Notes: a model not told the origin generated them from the sequence alone. Positions 8,538 to 18,340 are shown, counted from the stretch's first letter. The stretch is DNA of 64,000 nt from Pontibacillus yanchengensis (GCF_009856295.1 NZ_WMEU01000007.1:1-64000), one strand, 5' to 3'. Numbers and translations are program-made.

Positions 8538-8540
8538 GCA

Positions 8541-8897
8541 CTAGTCCTCCAATTCCTGACGAAGTTTAATCAACCCTTGTTCTAAGTCTAGTGCCGTTGG
8601 TACATCCTGGAGATGAATGCCAAGGTCAATTAAAGTCATGGCCACTGCTGGTTGTATGCCGGTGAGGACTACTTTTGCACCCATTAAGTCTGACATGGAA
8701 ACAACATCCCCTAATACTTTTGCAATAAAGGAATCAATAATATCAACCGAGGTTAGATCAATAACCACCCCTGTTGCTCCACTCTCATGGATCTTATTAA
8801 GTAAATCTTCTTGGAATTGTATGGCTGTTTGATCATCAAGATCTATTTGTATAGAAATCAAAAGGTAATTGTGAAGTTTTAAAATTGGTACTCTCAT
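8541..8897 (-). CDS. rsbS: RsbS, stressosome STAS scaffold protein
   Basis: The 118-residue STAS protein contains the conserved [14 protein letters not shown] segment, where Ser56 in this numbering (Ser59 in the longer B. subtilis form) is the RsbT target. It sequesters RsbT in the stressosome core together with RsbR. I used ATG at 8897, 8 nt after GGGGAG; GTG at 8906 gives 121 residues as in B. subtilis but sits directly on the binding site and overlaps the rsbR stop. Confidence 0.95.
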   Translation of the reverse strand: MRVPILKLHNYLLISIQIDLDDQTAIQFQEDLLNKIHESGATGVVIDLTSVDIIDSFIAKVLGDVVSMSDLMGAKVVLTGIQPAVAMTLIDLGIHLQDVPTALDLEQGLIKLRQELED

Positions 8898-8902
8898 CTT
8901 GT

Positions 8903-9772
8903 TCACTCCCCGTCTAAAGAGTCGATTAGCTCTTCTATGTCTTTTTGTTGACCTTCTAGTCCAACAATTTTTCGATTGGTTAATTCAAGCGCTGATTCGA
9001 ATCCTTTTCTTAAGGAACTCTTTGTTGGGAATTTGCTTAAATCAATTCCTAAATTCACAATCGTTTGAGCAATTTCTGGCCTAATCCCTACAAGTATACA
9101 TGTGGAACCTACTAACCGTACTGCTTCAGCAGCTTGGATAATATGATGAGCTACCATTGTATCTACAACAGGAACTCCAGTAATATCAATCAACACTACT
9201 TCAGAATGGTGTTTGATTACACCATCTAAGAGGTTTTCCATAATTTGTTTAGCTCTATCGGTATCAATTGTTCCAATTAAAGGCATAACTGTGATGTTTT
9301 CCATTACTGGAATTAAGGGCGCTGATAATTCTTGGAGGGCTACCTTTTGAAGTGAAACAATATTCTCCCAACTACCAGAATATTCGTTCACTAACTGGTT
9401 AATAATGGGGTCGACCCATTCATCTACTTTGGAGAGGATTTCAGAAAAGTAATTTGTATCTACTCTTGTTGACTGACTTAAAATATAATTGATCGTTACT
9501 CTTCGAAATGCCTGCATACCGTCCGTTAGATAGCTTAACGGCCATCCTAAATTAATAAGACGCTCTGCGAAGCCTTCGATATCATTTGTTAACCCTTGCT
9601 TTTCCAAACTAGAAAATATAACATTTACAAATTCTCGATTTGTACTCTCAAATAATTCGCCTGAAATGGTGGATGTATAATCATGTTTGCGGTTTTTTTC
9701 AATTTCTTCTAACCACATCCGTACTATATCATCACTATTGTTTAGAACAATTTCTTTTAAGTTTGCTTCCAC
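8903..9772 (-). CDS. rsbR: RsbR, stressosome sensor/scaffold protein
   Basis: The 289-residue protein has a variable N-terminal globin-like sensor half (about 1-140) and a conserved C-terminal STAS domain with the RsbR signatures [20 protein letters not shown] and [20 protein letters not shown]. Thr205 (DTMVAHH) and Thr237 (IAQTIVNLG) correspond to the two RsbT-phosphorylated threonines in B. subtilis RsbRA. It is first in the stressosome module. GTG at 9772 is chosen because AGGGGGG lies 8 nt upstream; the ATG at 9793 precedes that site. Confidence 0.94.
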   Translation of the reverse strand: MEANLKEIVLNNSDDIVRMWLEEIEKNRKHDYTSTISGELFESTNREFVNVIFSSLEKQGLTNDIEGFAERLINLGWPLSYLTDGMQAFRRVTINYILSQSTRVDTNYFSEILSKVDEWVDPIINQLVNEYSGSWENIVSLQKVALQELSAPLIPVMENITVMPLIGTIDTDRAKQIMENLLDGVIKHHSEVVLIDITGVPVVDTMVAHHIIQAAEAVRLVGSTCILVGIRPEIAQTIVNLGIDLSKFPTKSSLRKGFESALELTNRKIVGLEGQQKDIEELIDSLDGE

Positions 9773-10064
9773 GCAAGAAACCCCCCTGTTCATCTAAAAT
9801 ATCGCACTATATCATATCTATTGTCACACTTTCACTTATGTAACGTAAACCTACATGCGCTATATTTATAAAATAATATTATACTTACCACTCTATCACC
9901 AAGATACAAAAACAGCCAATAATAAACACAAAAAAATACACGATGATTACACTTCCCTAATAAAGGTGTTTTTTGGCTTTGATTTTTAGGTAGTTGTTGC
10001 TTATTGTTCAAATGAAGTGATAAAGAGGGGATTAAATGAAACACACAAGGCTTTTAAGTAAAAA
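9773..10064. other. Intergenic region between rsbR and the EndoA gene
   Basis: About 290 AT-rich bases without a convincing gene. The vegetative promoter of the rsb operon is expected here; TATAAT occurs on the minus strand near 9880 but I could not match it to a good -35 at normal spacing. Confidence 0.5.
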
Positions 10065-10097
10065 AATAAAGCTACTCGCTTGTTGAGTAGCTTTTTT
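10064..10097 (-). terminator. Terminator of the ndoAI-ndoA unit
   Basis: Stem AGCTACTC/GAGTAGCT (10085-10092 and 10070-10077) with a 7-nt loop, followed on the minus strand by a T-rich tail. It begins right after the ndoA stop. Confidence 0.85.
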
Positions 10098-10098
10098 T

Positions 10099-10449
10099 CT
10101 AAAAGTCAATGAGCCCAAGGCTGATTTGTAATGCTTCGTCAACTCTCCCCATCATCGTTTCATCAAGGTGAGTAATTTTATCTGTCAGTCTTTGTTTATC
10201 GATTGTTCTGATTTGCTCTAGTAAGATAACAGAATCTCTTTCGAATCCGTACTTTTCTGCATCAATTTCGACATGTGTTGGTAATTTAGCTTTTTGTATT
10301 TGCGCTGTTATGGCCGCCACAATAACTGTGGGGCTAAATCGGTTACCGATATCATTCTGAAGGATTAAGACTGGGCGGACGCCTCCTTGCTCAGAACCTA
10401 CGACCGGTGATAGATCGGCAAAGTAAACGTCGCCTCTTTTCACGATCAA
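10099..10449 (-). CDS. ndoA: EndoA (MazF-type) mRNA interferase toxin
   Basis: The 116-residue protein is nearly a textbook Ndo[21 protein letters not shown] at the start, then [25 protein letters not shown] and a C-terminal ISLGLIDF. MazF-type toxins cut single-stranded mRNA at short motifs (UACAU for the B. subtilis enzyme). The TTG start at 10449 gives the same N-terminus and length as B. subtilis. The frame opens earlier, overlapping the antitoxin gene, but that extension has no conserved residues. The gene follows the antitoxin by 4 nt. Confidence 0.96.
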   Translation of the reverse strand: MIVKRGDVYFADLSPVVGSEQGGVRPVLILQNDIGNRFSPTVIVAAITAQIQKAKLPTHVEIDAEKYGFERDSVILLEQIRTIDKQRLTDKITHLDETMMGRVDEALQISLGLIDF

Positions 10450-10453
10450 ATCC

Positions 10454-10729
10454 TTACACCCCACTCACTAAGCGTTCACAGGTTGTTTCTGCCTCCTCTT
10501 CAGCTTGAAAAGCTTCTGAAGCAATGTTTAAGTTTATCTTGGCCATCTCCATGTAACCCTGGCGCATTGTTTCTCTAATGTGGCGTTTTTTACGCTCACG
10601 CAAATACATTTTTGTCGCTTGATAAATAAAGTCGCTCCGATCACCATTTTCAAGTTGTACCATGCCATCTAGTTCATTTAATAAATGCTGTGGCAATTTA
10701 ACTACGATTTCTTGTGAACTTTCGGACAC
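10454..10729 (-). CDS. ndoAI: EndoAI (MazE-type) antitoxin
   Basis: The 91-residue protein has an N-terminal ribbon-helix-helix domain ([20 protein letters not shown], then [16 protein letters not shown]) and an acidic C-terminal tail that would bind the toxin. RHH antitoxins commonly also repress their own operon. The start is GTG with GGAGGTG upstream. It is placed between alr and ndoA, as in B. subtilis. Confidence 0.95.
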   Translation of the reverse strand: MSESSQEIVVKLPQHLLNELDGMVQLENGDRSDFIYQATKMYLRERKKRHIRETMRQGYMEMAKINLNIASEAFQAEEEAETTCERLVSGV

Positions 10730-10885
10730 AAAAATGCACCTCCACCATCAACTAAACACCATTTAATCGATTAATTCTAAGTTTATCATACCACTGAAAA
10801 AGGGGGTTTGCAAAGGCTCTTAACATATTTTATACCAAATTACGTTTTTTTCTGTCATTTTCAGGGTATCCCGCTCGAATTTTAT

Positions 10886-12058
10886 CTATTCCATTTCTTC
10901 AATAGAAAGGGAGTTTTCAATTTCGATAATATTTTCATCTTTTACGTAAATCCTTGGAACCCGATAGCTAATGAGACAAGGAATTTCATAGTTAATGGTA
11001 TCGACATAGTTTGCAACTTCATCCATCTCAATTTCTTCAGACCCCTGCTTCCCAATCAACGTCACCTTGGTCCCTACTGGATAGTGTTGGTCTAACTTAA
11101 TCATAAATTGATCCATGCATATCTTCCCTACAATCGGCACTCTTTTACCATTGACTAAAACATCCATCCCCTGTAGCTTTCGAATCCATCCATCAGCATA
11201 CCCTAGAGGAACTGTCCCAATCCATTCCTGTCCTTTAGTCGTGTAATCCGCTCCATAACTAATTGACTCTCCTTCAGGTAACTCTTTCACATGAATCAAT
11301 TGACTATGCAATGAAAAAGCAGGTTGTAACGGAATTGGATCTATGGCCTTTACATCTGATGAAGGGTATAACCCATACATCCCTATGCCAAAACGAACCA
11401 TTTGATGCATTTGGTCTGGAAATCTCATGCTAGCAGCGCTATTTCCTGTATGAATAGAAACAGGCTGACTCCATAACCGTTGAAATTCTTCCAACAGCTC
11501 TTCAAAACGAGCTTGCTGTTTTTCAAAGTAGCTCACATCTTCCTCATCAGCTGTAGAGAAATGAGTAAATACTCCGTCAAGCTTCAATCTACTATCCGTA
11601 AACTCTTGCAATACTGCCTGTAAGTCCTCTTTAGTACGAATGCCTATTCTCCCCATTCCAGTATCCCATTTTATATGGAGCGAAATGGGTTCCGTAAACG
11701 ACTGCCTCTTCACTTCTTCAAGCCAATCTTTCTGAAATACCGTTACACTGATATCATGCTTTGCAGCGAGATGGACATCTTGAGGGCGTATCCATCCCAT
11801 TACTAAAATGGGAGCTTCAACACCTTCTTCTCGAAGCTTCAATGCCTCATCCAGTAAAGAAACAGCTAATGCCTGAGCACCAGCTTCTAAAGCAGCGTGC
11901 GCTACTTGGATATCCCCGTGCCCATAAGCGTTTGCTTTTACCACTGCGTATATACCTGTTTGTTTTCGTAAGTTTTGCTGTAATCGCTGGATATTATCTT
12001 TAATCGAATCTAAACGAACTTCTACCCAGGAATCTCTATAATACGTTTCGATAGACAA
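10886..12058 (-). CDS. alr: Alanine racemase
   Basis: The 390-residue PLP enzyme interconverts L- and D-alanine for peptidoglycan. Visible motifs are the PLP-lysine site AVVKANAYGHG (Lys41), WDTGMGRIG, the HTGNSAA segment, YGADY near 260 with the catalytic-type tyrosine, and PIVGKICMDQFM. The TTG start at 12058 follows GAGGGGATCTTGG at a good distance; an upstream ATG at 12082 lacks a site. A promoter is visible at 12098-12126. In B. subtilis alr is also just upstream of the EndoA pair. Confidence 0.95.
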   Translation of the reverse strand: MSIETYYRDSWVEVRLDSIKDNIQRLQQNLRKQTGIYAVVKANAYGHGDIQVAHAALEAGAQALAVSLLDEALKLREEGVEAPILVMGWIRPQDVHLAAKHDISVTVFQKDWLEEVKRQSFTEPISLHIKWDTGMGRIGIRTKEDLQAVLQEFTDSRLKLDGVFTHFSTADEEDVSYFEKQQARFEELLEEFQRLWSQPVSIHTGNSAASMRFPDQMHQMVRFGIGMYGLYPSSDVKAIDPIPLQPAFSLHSQLIHVKELPEGESISYGADYTTKGQEWIGTVPLGYADGWIRKLQGMDVLVNGKRVPIVGKICMDQFMIKLDQHYPVGTKVTLIGKQGSEEIEMDEVANYVDTINYEIPCLISYRVPRIYVKDENIIEIENSLSIEEME

Positions 12059-12097
12059 CCAAGATCCCCTCTCCACTTCCATGCTCTATTTATTATT

Positions 12098-12126
12098 ATT
12101 ATTCATTGTGGGGAAAAGCATGTCAA
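12098..12126 (-). promoter_or_regulatory. Probable sigma-A promoter of alr
   Basis: Minus strand: perfect -35 TTGACA (12121-12126), a 17-nt spacer and -10 AATAAT (12098-12103), about 40 nt upstream of the alr start. Confidence 0.65.
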
Positions 12127-12157
12127 TAAAAACTAAGGAGAGAGTGATTGTGAACAA

Positions 12158-12198
12158 AAAATAAAAGCAGACTCATGATTCTGTGCTTGAGTCTGCTA
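12158..12198 (-). terminator. Terminator after ydcC
   Basis: A 10-bp stem AGCAGACTCA/TGAGTCTGCT (12166-12175 and 12188-12197), followed on the minus strand by TTTATTTTTTG. Confidence 0.85.
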
Positions 12199-12213
12199 GA
12201 GTTGTTCATACTA

Positions 12214-13230
12214 TTATTTAACTACTGTACCTTGTACGGATTGTGCGATGTGAATCATTTCTTCCTTCGTCAAATCTTTACTTGCCAAGGTAAAGTCCAT
12301 CCCTGAATGAGACCATTCAAGTGTAGAATTGGACCATGCGCCTACTGTATAACCAAGATTTACTGGTTCACCTTCAACTGCCACTGGAACAGATGCACTA
12401 GCAGGCAATGTTTCAAACGACTCTTGAATTAGCGTATAGGACTTATCACCTTTGAAGGTAAGGATTACACGCTTGCCATTGTCAGTGTCCACTTCCTTCT
12501 TCTCTTCTAGTTCAGCATTTCCAACTGTTGCTTCAGGATATAGTACTGTAAACGTAGCTTCTTCTTGATTTGCCATGACTGGAACGCCAAGCACTCCACT
12601 TGTCATATTTTTCTCTGTTGTAAATGCATCATCACTAAAGGTTGGATTTAGTTCAAAAGAAGTAAATTGAACTTCTACAACCGGTTTTCTGTCTTTGTCT
12701 AATACTTTTACCATCACTGGTGTTAATTCTTTTTTGTCAAAATAAATTTCTTGATAAGGAAGGTTTTTGCTATTTTGATAGTTTGTTTTTGTTTCAAATA
12801 CATAATAATCTTCTGTTGCTTGGAATTTTGCATCCGAATCTTTCTTCACGTCTGCAACAAGGGAACCGTACAGATAAGGCTGGCTGCTATTTTCTGGCCA
12901 ATCACTCTGGAATTTAAAGCTTTTATTCAAAGCAGGAGTTAATACGAAAACCCCTTCTTCATTACGAAGAATGATTTGACTGCCTTGTTGATCCTTTTCG
13001 TTATTTAGCAACACACGATAGTAATCTTTCTTCTTATGCCAAACGTCAATATTATACTTTTGCGCTTCCTCACCCGTTTGCAAACTCATCGTTGCCTGCG
13101 CTTTATACCCTGTCATTTGCTCTAACTTTTTATCTAATGACTTGACGACATCTTCCTTGGATTTTTCGCCACAGGCGGCTAATACAAGAATCAAGGATGC
13201 GACAATTAAAAGCCACACTTTTCTTTTCAT
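12214..13230 (-). CDS. ydcC: LolA-like outer-leaflet lipoprotein, YdcC family (sporulation)
   Basis: The 338-residue protein starts with a lipoprotein signal (KRKVWLLIVASLILVLAACG, lipobox LAAC) and continues as a LolA/LppX-like beta sheet fold (YKAQATMSLQTGEEAQKYNI; a Trp-containing second strand; FETKTNYQNSKNLPYQEIYF). The position between alr and acpS matches B. subtilis YdcC, a sigma-E-controlled sporulation lipoprotein of unknown role. The ATG at 13230 is preferred over a GTG two codons upstream since it leaves 8 nt after AAGGAG. Confidence 0.9.
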   Translation of the reverse strand: MKRKVWLLIVASLILVLAACGEKSKEDVVKSLDKKLEQMTGYKAQATMSLQTGEEAQKYNIDVWHKKKDYYRVLLNNEKDQQGSQIILRNEEGVFVLTPALNKSFKFQSDWPENSSQPYLYGSLVADVKKDSDAKFQATEDYYVFETKTNYQNSKNLPYQEIYFDKKELTPVMVKVLDKDRKPVVEVQFTSFELNPTFSDDAFTTEKNMTSGVLGVPVMANQEEATFTVLYPEATVGNAELEEKKEVDTDNGKRVILTFKGDKSYTLIQESFETLPASASVPVAVEGEPVNLGYTVGAWSNSTLEWSHSGMDFTLASKDLTKEEMIHIAQSVQGTVVK

Positions 13231-13281
13231 GATCACAACTCCTTTGTCTCATTTCAATGGACAAAGGGAACGTATTCACCA

Positions 13282-14802
13282 CTATTGAGATAATGCACGA
13301 TACGTTTGAGCTAGCCCTTCTATTACGTCACTAGCTAGCAAATCATACGTTGAATGCTGATGTTGAACCAATAAATCTGCCGTATAGCCATGAATCCAAG
13401 TGCCATTACACAATGCTCTTTCAAGGGATTGGGATTGCATCACCATCGCCAAAAGAATACCTGCCAACACATCACCACTTCCACCCTTGGCCATACCCGG
13501 GTTTCCTGTTACAGTCACCCATTGGTTTCCTTGCGGTGTTGTAATGATGGTAAAAGCACCTTTTAACACAATGTATGCCTGAAACTCCTCAGCAAACGCT
13601 TTAGAATAAGCAAAGGGCTGATGTAGGAGTTCTGGTATGGATACATTTAATAGAGTAGCCATTTCTCCAGGATGAGGGGTCAATATGGTTGGGTTATGGC
13701 GTCCCTTAAGGCTAGAAAGAATCCCTTTAAGTGCATATAACCCATCGGCATCTATGAGTAGAATCCCTTGAGTCTGTTCCAATGCTACTTGTAGAATTGT
13801 TTCAGCCCCCGTATGTCTACCCATCCCCATTCCCATCGCAATTGCATCATAAGAAAAATCAACACTGCCTATATCGCTTATATATCCACCTTCTGAAGGA
13901 AGAGTGGTATATGTTGCCTCCACAACAGTGGACGCCAGGGCCGTGATATTTTCTTGAACAGTTGCTACAGTCAGTAATCCTGCACCTGCTCGTAATGCAG
14001 CACGAGAAGTCATAGCGATTGAGCCAGGCATAGCTACAGCCCCACCAATTACTAACCCCTTACCATGCTTTCCCTTGTGAGAAAAAGCGCCTCGTGTTGG
14101 CAATGTAGTGCTCACATCTTGTTTTTTCCAAACCCTTTTTTGAGTCTTCTTGGATTGGATGACAGTAGATGGAAGTCCAATATCGACTACTTCCCATCGA
14201 CCATAGTAAGCAGCTGTGTGCTCTAGAAAAGCAGACACTTTTGGAAACTGAATGACTATAGTTCGATCCGCTTGTACAGCTTGATCAACTTCCAAACCTT
14301 CATCAGCAGGAACACCGCTAGGGAGATCTACAGAAATAACTTCTCCTTCAAATTGATTCACGAAAGAAATGAGCTGATTATATGGAGGGCGTATCGCACC
14401 TTTCACCCCGATACCAAGCATTGCATCTACCACAACATCTTTTTCCTTAAGAGCGTGTTCAAGGTTTTCTATTTCCTCATAGCTTATGAATGGAAATCCG
14501 CTATTACGGAACACGTCACGATGATAGGCTGCATCCCCTTTGATCTCAGACGGAGAAGCGCACACGATCACCTCAACATCGTACCCTTTCTGTAAAAGTG
14601 TCCTGGCTATGACAAAACCATCGCCCCCATTATTACCTTTACCAATCAAAATAGCTATTCGTTTTTGGTCTGATACAAAAAGCTCCATATGATTGGCGAC
14701 AGCTCTTCCCGCATTCTCCATTAATAGCTTTCCTTCAACACCAATACGTTCAATGGCGTATTGGTCCGTATCGTACATTTCTTGAGCGGTGACAAAATAC
14801 AA
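13282..14802 (-). CDS. nnr: Bifunctional NAD(P)H-hydrate epimerase / ADP-dependent dehydratase
   Basis: The 506-residue fusion has an N-terminal YjeF_N epimerase domain (about 1-215; MENAGRAVAN, IGKGNNGGDGFVIAR, DAMLGIGVKG, SVDLPSGV) and a C-terminal ribokinase-like dehydratase domain (about 225-505; GHRAALRAGAG-like RAALRAGAGLLTVAT, LIDADGL, LTPHPGEM, KGGSGDVLAG). The pair repairs hydrated NADH/NADPH. B. subtilis has the two activities on separate genes, so the fused form differs. TTG at 14802 is the start, 8 nt after GGAGG. Confidence 0.94.
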   Translation of the reverse strand: MYFVTAQEMYDTDQYAIERIGVEGKLLMENAGRAVANHMELFVSDQKRIAILIGKGNNGGDGFVIARTLLQKGYDVEVIVCASPSEIKGDAAYHRDVFRNSGFPFISYEEIENLEHALKEKDVVVDAMLGIGVKGAIRPPYNQLISFVNQFEGEVISVDLPSGVPADEGLEVDQAVQADRTIVIQFPKVSAFLEHTAAYYGRWEVVDIGLPSTVIQSKKTQKRVWKKQDVSTTLPTRGAFSHKGKHGKGLVIGGAVAMPGSIAMTSRAALRAGAGLLTVATVQENITALASTVVEATYTTLPSEGGYISDIGSVDFSYDAIAMGMGMGRHTGAETILQVALEQTQGILLIDADGLYALKGILSSLKGRHNPTILTPHPGEMATLLNVSIPELLHQPFAYSKAFAEEFQAYIVLKGAFTIITTPQGNQWVTVTGNPGMAKGGSGDVLAGILLAMVMQSQSLERALCNGTWIHGYTADLLVQHQHSTYDLLASDVIEGLAQTYRALSQ

Positions 14803-14877
14803 TCTCGTTCCCTCCTACCCGCAATAAAATATATGAGACAAACTTTGTGATTATGCAGACTAGCCTGACAAGCTTTT

Positions 14878-15234
14878 TTAATCCTCCAAAATAACCTGTG
14901 CAATAGCATGAGATTGGCTATGAGAAATCGAAACCCAAATGTTGAACTCACAACCATCTACTCTCATCGTTGGAGCGCCTTGTTCACTTCTTAAGATACT
15001 AATATCTTGAAAAGAACATGCACTTCCAATCCCAGTCCCCATTGCTTTTGTAAATGCTTCTTTGGCTGCAAAACGCCCAGCAACAAATTCAGCTCGTCTA
15101 TATGTAGCGCGTATGTTTTGGTATATCGTTACTTCTTCTTCTGTTAACACTCTATTAATGAATCGTTTATTTTTTTCGATTGCAGTAGAAATTCGTTCCA
15201 CTTCTACTAAATCGATCCCAATTCCTCTAATCAT
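14878..15234 (-). CDS. acpS: Holo-[acyl-carrier-protein] synthase
   Basis: The 118-residue protein transfers 4'-phosphopantetheine from CoA to ACP. AcpS motifs are GIGIDLVEVERI at the N-terminus, FAGRFAAKEAFTKAMGTGIG-like residues near 55-75, and WVSISHSQSHAIAQVI at the C-terminus. The ATG at 15234 follows AAAGGTGG; a longer reading from 15267 has no conserved residues. It sits between the divergent rhomboid gene and the NAD(P)HX repair gene. Confidence 0.96.
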   Translation of the reverse strand: MIRGIGIDLVEVERISTAIEKNKRFINRVLTEEEVTIYQNIRATYRRAEFVAGRFAAKEAFTKAMGTGIGSACSFQDISILRSEQGAPTMRVDGCEFNIWVSISHSQSHAIAQVILED

Positions 15235-15373
15235 TTCATACCACCTTTTCGTTGAATCTAAGCACATAAGATTTTGTGCAAGTACATAGATTTGATAGGC
15301 TATTTATAACATGAATTCGCATCATTCGTTGTATAATGATACTAACTGAAATTTACGATAAGGAGAACTCACT

Positions 15374-16141
15374 ATGTTTTTTCGAACCGAATCGTTTCAA
15401 CAATTTACTCGATCCTATCCTATTATTACCTTCTTAGTCGGACTTCATCTATTTTTATGGTTGATGACTGATTTTCTCGGCCTACCAATCTTTACACAGC
15501 TAGAGCGAACCGCTTTGGGAGTAAACCAGTATATCGCACAAGGTGAGTACTGGCGATTAGTCACACCGATTTTCTTCCATGCGGGTTTTACCCATGCTCT
15601 GTTTAATTCATTCTCTCTTGTTCTATTTGGCCCAGCCCTTGAGCAGATGTTAGGAAAAACCAAGTTTATTATAGCCTACCTTGGGGCTGGTATTATCGGC
15701 AACGTTGGAACATATTTCTTCGGACCTGATATTTACGCGCACCTTGGAGCCTCTGGAGCCATCTTTGGTTTATTTGGTATTTATTTATACATGATCTATG
15801 CTCGCAAAGATTTAATCGACCAAGCAAATGCACAAGTTGTCTTAACGATTGCAGTAATCGGTGTAATTATGACCGTTATTCGACCTGGCATTAATGTCTA
15901 TGGTCATATGTTCGGCTTACTCGGAGGCGTACTCTTAGCTCCAATCGTTTTAGCTAACGCAAGACCCTATTCCCCATACCGTAACACTCCAACCCGAAAA
16001 CGTTATACAGATACTGATATTGGCTTTGATCCAAATCGCTGGAATAAGCGTAGAGTCCCATGGAGAAAATTCTTACCGAAGCTCTTGTGGGGTGGGTTGA
16101 TTATTTTAGTCTTATTAGGGTTATTGGGAAGAATAGTATGA
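15374..16141 (+). CDS. ydcA: Rhomboid family intramembrane serine protease
   Basis: The 255-residue membrane protein has six predicted helices and the catalytic dyad of rhomboids: Ser127 in GASGAIFG and His178 in NVYGHMFGLLGG. The conserved HALFN motif is at residues 74-78 and WR near 60-61. It would cleave within transmembrane segments of client proteins; the substrate is unknown. The start has AAGGAG 8 nt upstream. It is divergent to acpS, in the same place as B. subtilis ydcA. Confidence 0.94.
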   Translation: MFFRTESFQQFTRSYPIITFLVGLHLFLWLMTDFLGLPIFTQLERTALGVNQYIAQGEYWRLVTPIFFHAGFTHALFNSFSLVLFGPALEQMLGKTKFIIAYLGAGIIGNVGTYFFGPDIYAHLGASGAIFGLFGIYLYMIYARKDLIDQANAQVVLTIAVIGVIMTVIRPGINVYGHMFGLLGGVLLAPIVLANARPYSPYRNTPTRKRYTDTDIGFDPNRWNKRRVPWRKFLPKLLWGGLIILVLLGLLGRIV

Positions 16142-16153
16142 ATTAGAATAGAA

Positions 16154-16196
16154 AAAAGAACACCGACCAGCATATTGTTTGGTCGGTCTTCTTTTT
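16154..16196. terminator. Bidirectional terminator between the rhomboid gene and the DUF4129-like fragment
   Basis: Stem ACCGACC/GGTCGGT (16162-16168 and 16181-16187). TTCTTTTT follows on the plus strand and TTCTTTTTTC on the minus strand. Confidence 0.8.
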
Positions 16197-16201
16197 GTAG
16201 A

Positions 16202-16483
16202 TTACTGAGACTTATTGGATAATGCTGTTCTTAGACTTGATAAATCTTCTTTAAACGTTTTAACCTCATTTTCGGTTAACGTTTCTTCTCCGTAACGAAC
16301 TTTTTGGTATAAGGCACCATCTGCATAAGGAGCATCTAGTCGCTCAAACCAATCTTCTATTGTTTCTGATTGCTTTCGTCCAAACCCTTTTTTATGGGCG
16401 AACGCTTCAAAATCAAAGAACAGCTGGCGTACAGGCTCATTAGGTTTATCCGTAAACCGACTTAAGGCCATGGAAACAAACAA
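16202..16483 (-). pseudogene. Orphan fragment resembling the C-terminal DUF4129 domain
   Basis: The 93-residue frame reads RQLFFDFEAFAHKKGFGRKQ, then ETIEDWFERLD and a VRYGEETLTE stretch. This pattern (basic GFGRKQ, then ET..W..RL, then RYG) resembles the cytoplasmic C-terminal DUF4129 module of transglutaminase-like membrane proteins such as YebA/TgpA. The membrane and transglutaminase parts are missing. No ribosome binding site precedes the first ATG, and a repeat element begins immediately upstream at 16484. I infer a gene remnant cut off by the repeat. It replaces the ydbS-ydbT genes that B. subtilis has here. A small intact gene remains possible. Confidence 0.45.
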
Positions 16484-16700
16484 TTGCGGGAAGCATTGGA
16501 GCTTATAGCTCCTACCTCTTTCTCTGGCGGGAGTCTCCTTGTTCCACGGCCGCCTTTACTGTTGTTGAGATAACGGAAACATGGCATGGTAGAGTGACAG
16601 GAAAGCGAGTTGTTTCCAACAAACCCCTAATCCTCATTAAGTATCGGACCCAACCGATACTATCTCAAATTCAAGTCTTCGAGATTATGCCTCATAGTAA
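16484..16700. repeat. Interspersed repeat fragment (families C and D)
   Basis: The segment CCTCTTTCTCTGGCGGGAGT followed by CTCCTTGTTCCACGGCC is shared with 33170-33230. Near 16600 GGAAAGCGAGTTGTTTCC is shared with 33600-33620. The right end, 16661-16690, reads like TATCTCAAATTCAAGTCTTC and matches the terminal inverted repeat seen at 33010-33712 and 55018-55262. Confidence 0.7.
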
Positions 16701-16749
16701 CTATGACGATTCTCTATTACGTTCTTTCAACCCTAAAAAATAAAGGCAT

Positions 16750-16786
16750 AAAAGAAGAGGTTGCCTCTATAAAGACAACCTCATTC
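16750..16786 (-). terminator. Terminator of cshA
   Basis: Stem GAGGTTG/CAACCTC (16757-16763 and 16776-16782), followed on the minus strand by TTCTTTTATG. Confidence 0.7.
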
Positions 16787-16843
16787 CTATTGCTATATTT
16801 ACCTGTAATTTCAAGAACGATTTGTTCGTTCCCACGTCCTTAC

Positions 16844-18340
16844 TTAGCTATTGCTGTTCTGGTTACGTTTTTGCTGGTAATTACGGTTACGTCCACCGTT
16901 GTTTTTGTTGTATTGACCTTTTGGTTTATGGTTGCGGTTATAGCCGCCTTTGCCGCCACCTTTTTTACGATCATAGTTACGATTATCATTCTTCTTATTA
17001 CCTTTTTGCGCTTGTTTTACGCTAATTGGAGATAAAGAAGTTAAGTTTACAGGAACATCTTTACGTTCTTTTGTTAGCATTTTTAGAGCAGCCGCAATGA
17101 CAGTTGCAGAATCATGTTGAGCTAATAACTCATTTGCTTGTGCATAGTAAGCATCTAAATCCTCTGACTCAATAGACTGCATCATTTTATCGACTACAAT
17201 TTTTTGTTGGCCTTTGTGAGCTTCATCAGAAGATGGAATAGGTAGACGTTGAATCTTCGTACCCGTTGTCTTCTCAATTAAGTGAAGGTGTGCCATTTCT
17301 CTTGGTGTAATAAAGGAAACAGCGTGTCCTTCATTACCTGCACGACCTGTACGACCAATACGGTGAACGTAGCTTTCTGGATCTTGCGGGATGTCAAAGT
17401 TGTAAACGTGCGTAACACCTGAAATATCTAGTCCACGTGCAGCTACGTCTGTTGCAACCAATACTTCCACTCCGCCACGTTTAAACTTTTTCAATACAGA
17501 CATACGTTTACCTTGTGTAAGGTCCCCATGAATGCCTTCTGCACGGAATCCACGAGCACTCAGACCATCTGTTAGTTCATCGACACGTTTCTTTGTACGT
17601 CCAAACACAATGGCAAGGTCAGGTACGTGGATATCAAGCAAACGAGTTAAAGTATCAAACTTTTTCCCTTCATTTACTTCTACAAAGAACTGGTCAATCT
17701 TATCTACAGTCATTTGCTTGGACTTTAACTTAACAGTTTCAGGCTTCTTCATCATCTTCGTTGCAATCTCATGAATTTCTTTTGGCATGGTTGCAGAGAA
17801 GAGTAATGTTTGTCGCTGAAGAGGAATAGCGTTTAATATCGCCTTGATGTCTTCGATAAAGCCCATGTTAAGCATTTCGTCTGCTTCATCCAATACAGTC
17901 GTATGAATATTGGATAGGTTGATGGTCTTTCTACGAACGTGATCAAGCAAACGTCCCGGTGTTGCTACGACAATTTGCGGTTGATTCTTCAATTCGCGAA
18001 TTTGACGCCCCATGTCTGAGCCACCGTAAACAGGTAGTACACGTACACCTTTGTATTGTCCCAATTTGTTTAACTCTGTCGCCACTTGCATCGCAAGCTC
18101 ACGTGTAGGGGCAATAACTAAACCTTGAGTCTTTTTAAGATCCTGATTGATCTTCTCAATCATTGGAATCCCGAAGGCAGCTGTTTTTCCTGTACCCGTT
18201 TGTGCTTGTCCGATGACATCTCTTCCGTCCATCGCGATCGGGATTGTTTGCTCTTGAATTGGGGTAGCCTCTTCAAACCCCATCTCTAGAACTGATTTTA
18301 GAACTGATTTGGATAAACCTAATGAATTAAATGTTGTCAC
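16844..18340 (-). CDS. cshA: DEAD-box ATP-dependent RNA helicase CshA
   Basis: The 498-residue helicase carries the full motif set: Q-motif [10 protein letters not shown], motif I AQTGTGKT, Ia [30 protein letters not shown] and [12 protein letters not shown], followed by a dimerisation/RNA-binding region and a basic Gly/Asn/Arg-rich tail. CshA unwinds RNA, associates with the degradosome and ribosomes, and is needed in the cold. GTG at 18340 is used, 12 nt from AAGGAG. The leader contains a terminator-like hairpin (18389-18423) downstream of its promoter. Confidence 0.95.
   Translation of the reverse strand: MTTFNSLGLSKSVLKSVLEMGFEEATPIQEQTIPIAMDGRDVIGQAQTGTGKTAAFGIPMIEKINQDLKKTQGLVIAPTRELAMQVATELNKLGQYKGVRVLPVYGGSDMGRQIRELKNQPQIVVATPGRLLDHVRRKTINLSNIHTTVLDEADEMLNMGFIEDIKAILNAIPLQRQTLLFSATMPKEIHEIATKMMKKPETVKLKSKQMTVDKIDQFFVEVNEGKKFDTLTRLLDIHVPDLAIVFGRTKKRVDELTDGLSARGFRAEGIHGDLTQGKRMSVLKKFKRGGVEVLVATDVAARGLDISGVTHVYNFDIPQDPESYVHRIGRTGRAGNEGHAVSFITPREMAHLHLIEKTTGTKIQRLPIPSSDEAHKGQQKIVVDKMMQSIESEDLDAYYAQANELLAQHDSATVIAAALKMLTKERKDVPVNLTSLSPISVKQAQKGNKKNDNRNYDRKKGGGKGGYNRNHKPKGQYNKNNGGRNRNYQQKRNQNSNS

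Noticed and set aside
9794..9900. Vegetative promoter of the rsb operon
   Set aside because: TATAAT and several -35-like hexamers are present, but none pair at 16-18 nt; I could not choose one.
9832..10044. 70-codon minus-strand frame between rsbR and ndoA
   Set aside because: Low-complexity translation of an AT-rich spacer, with no ribosome binding site and no recognisable features.
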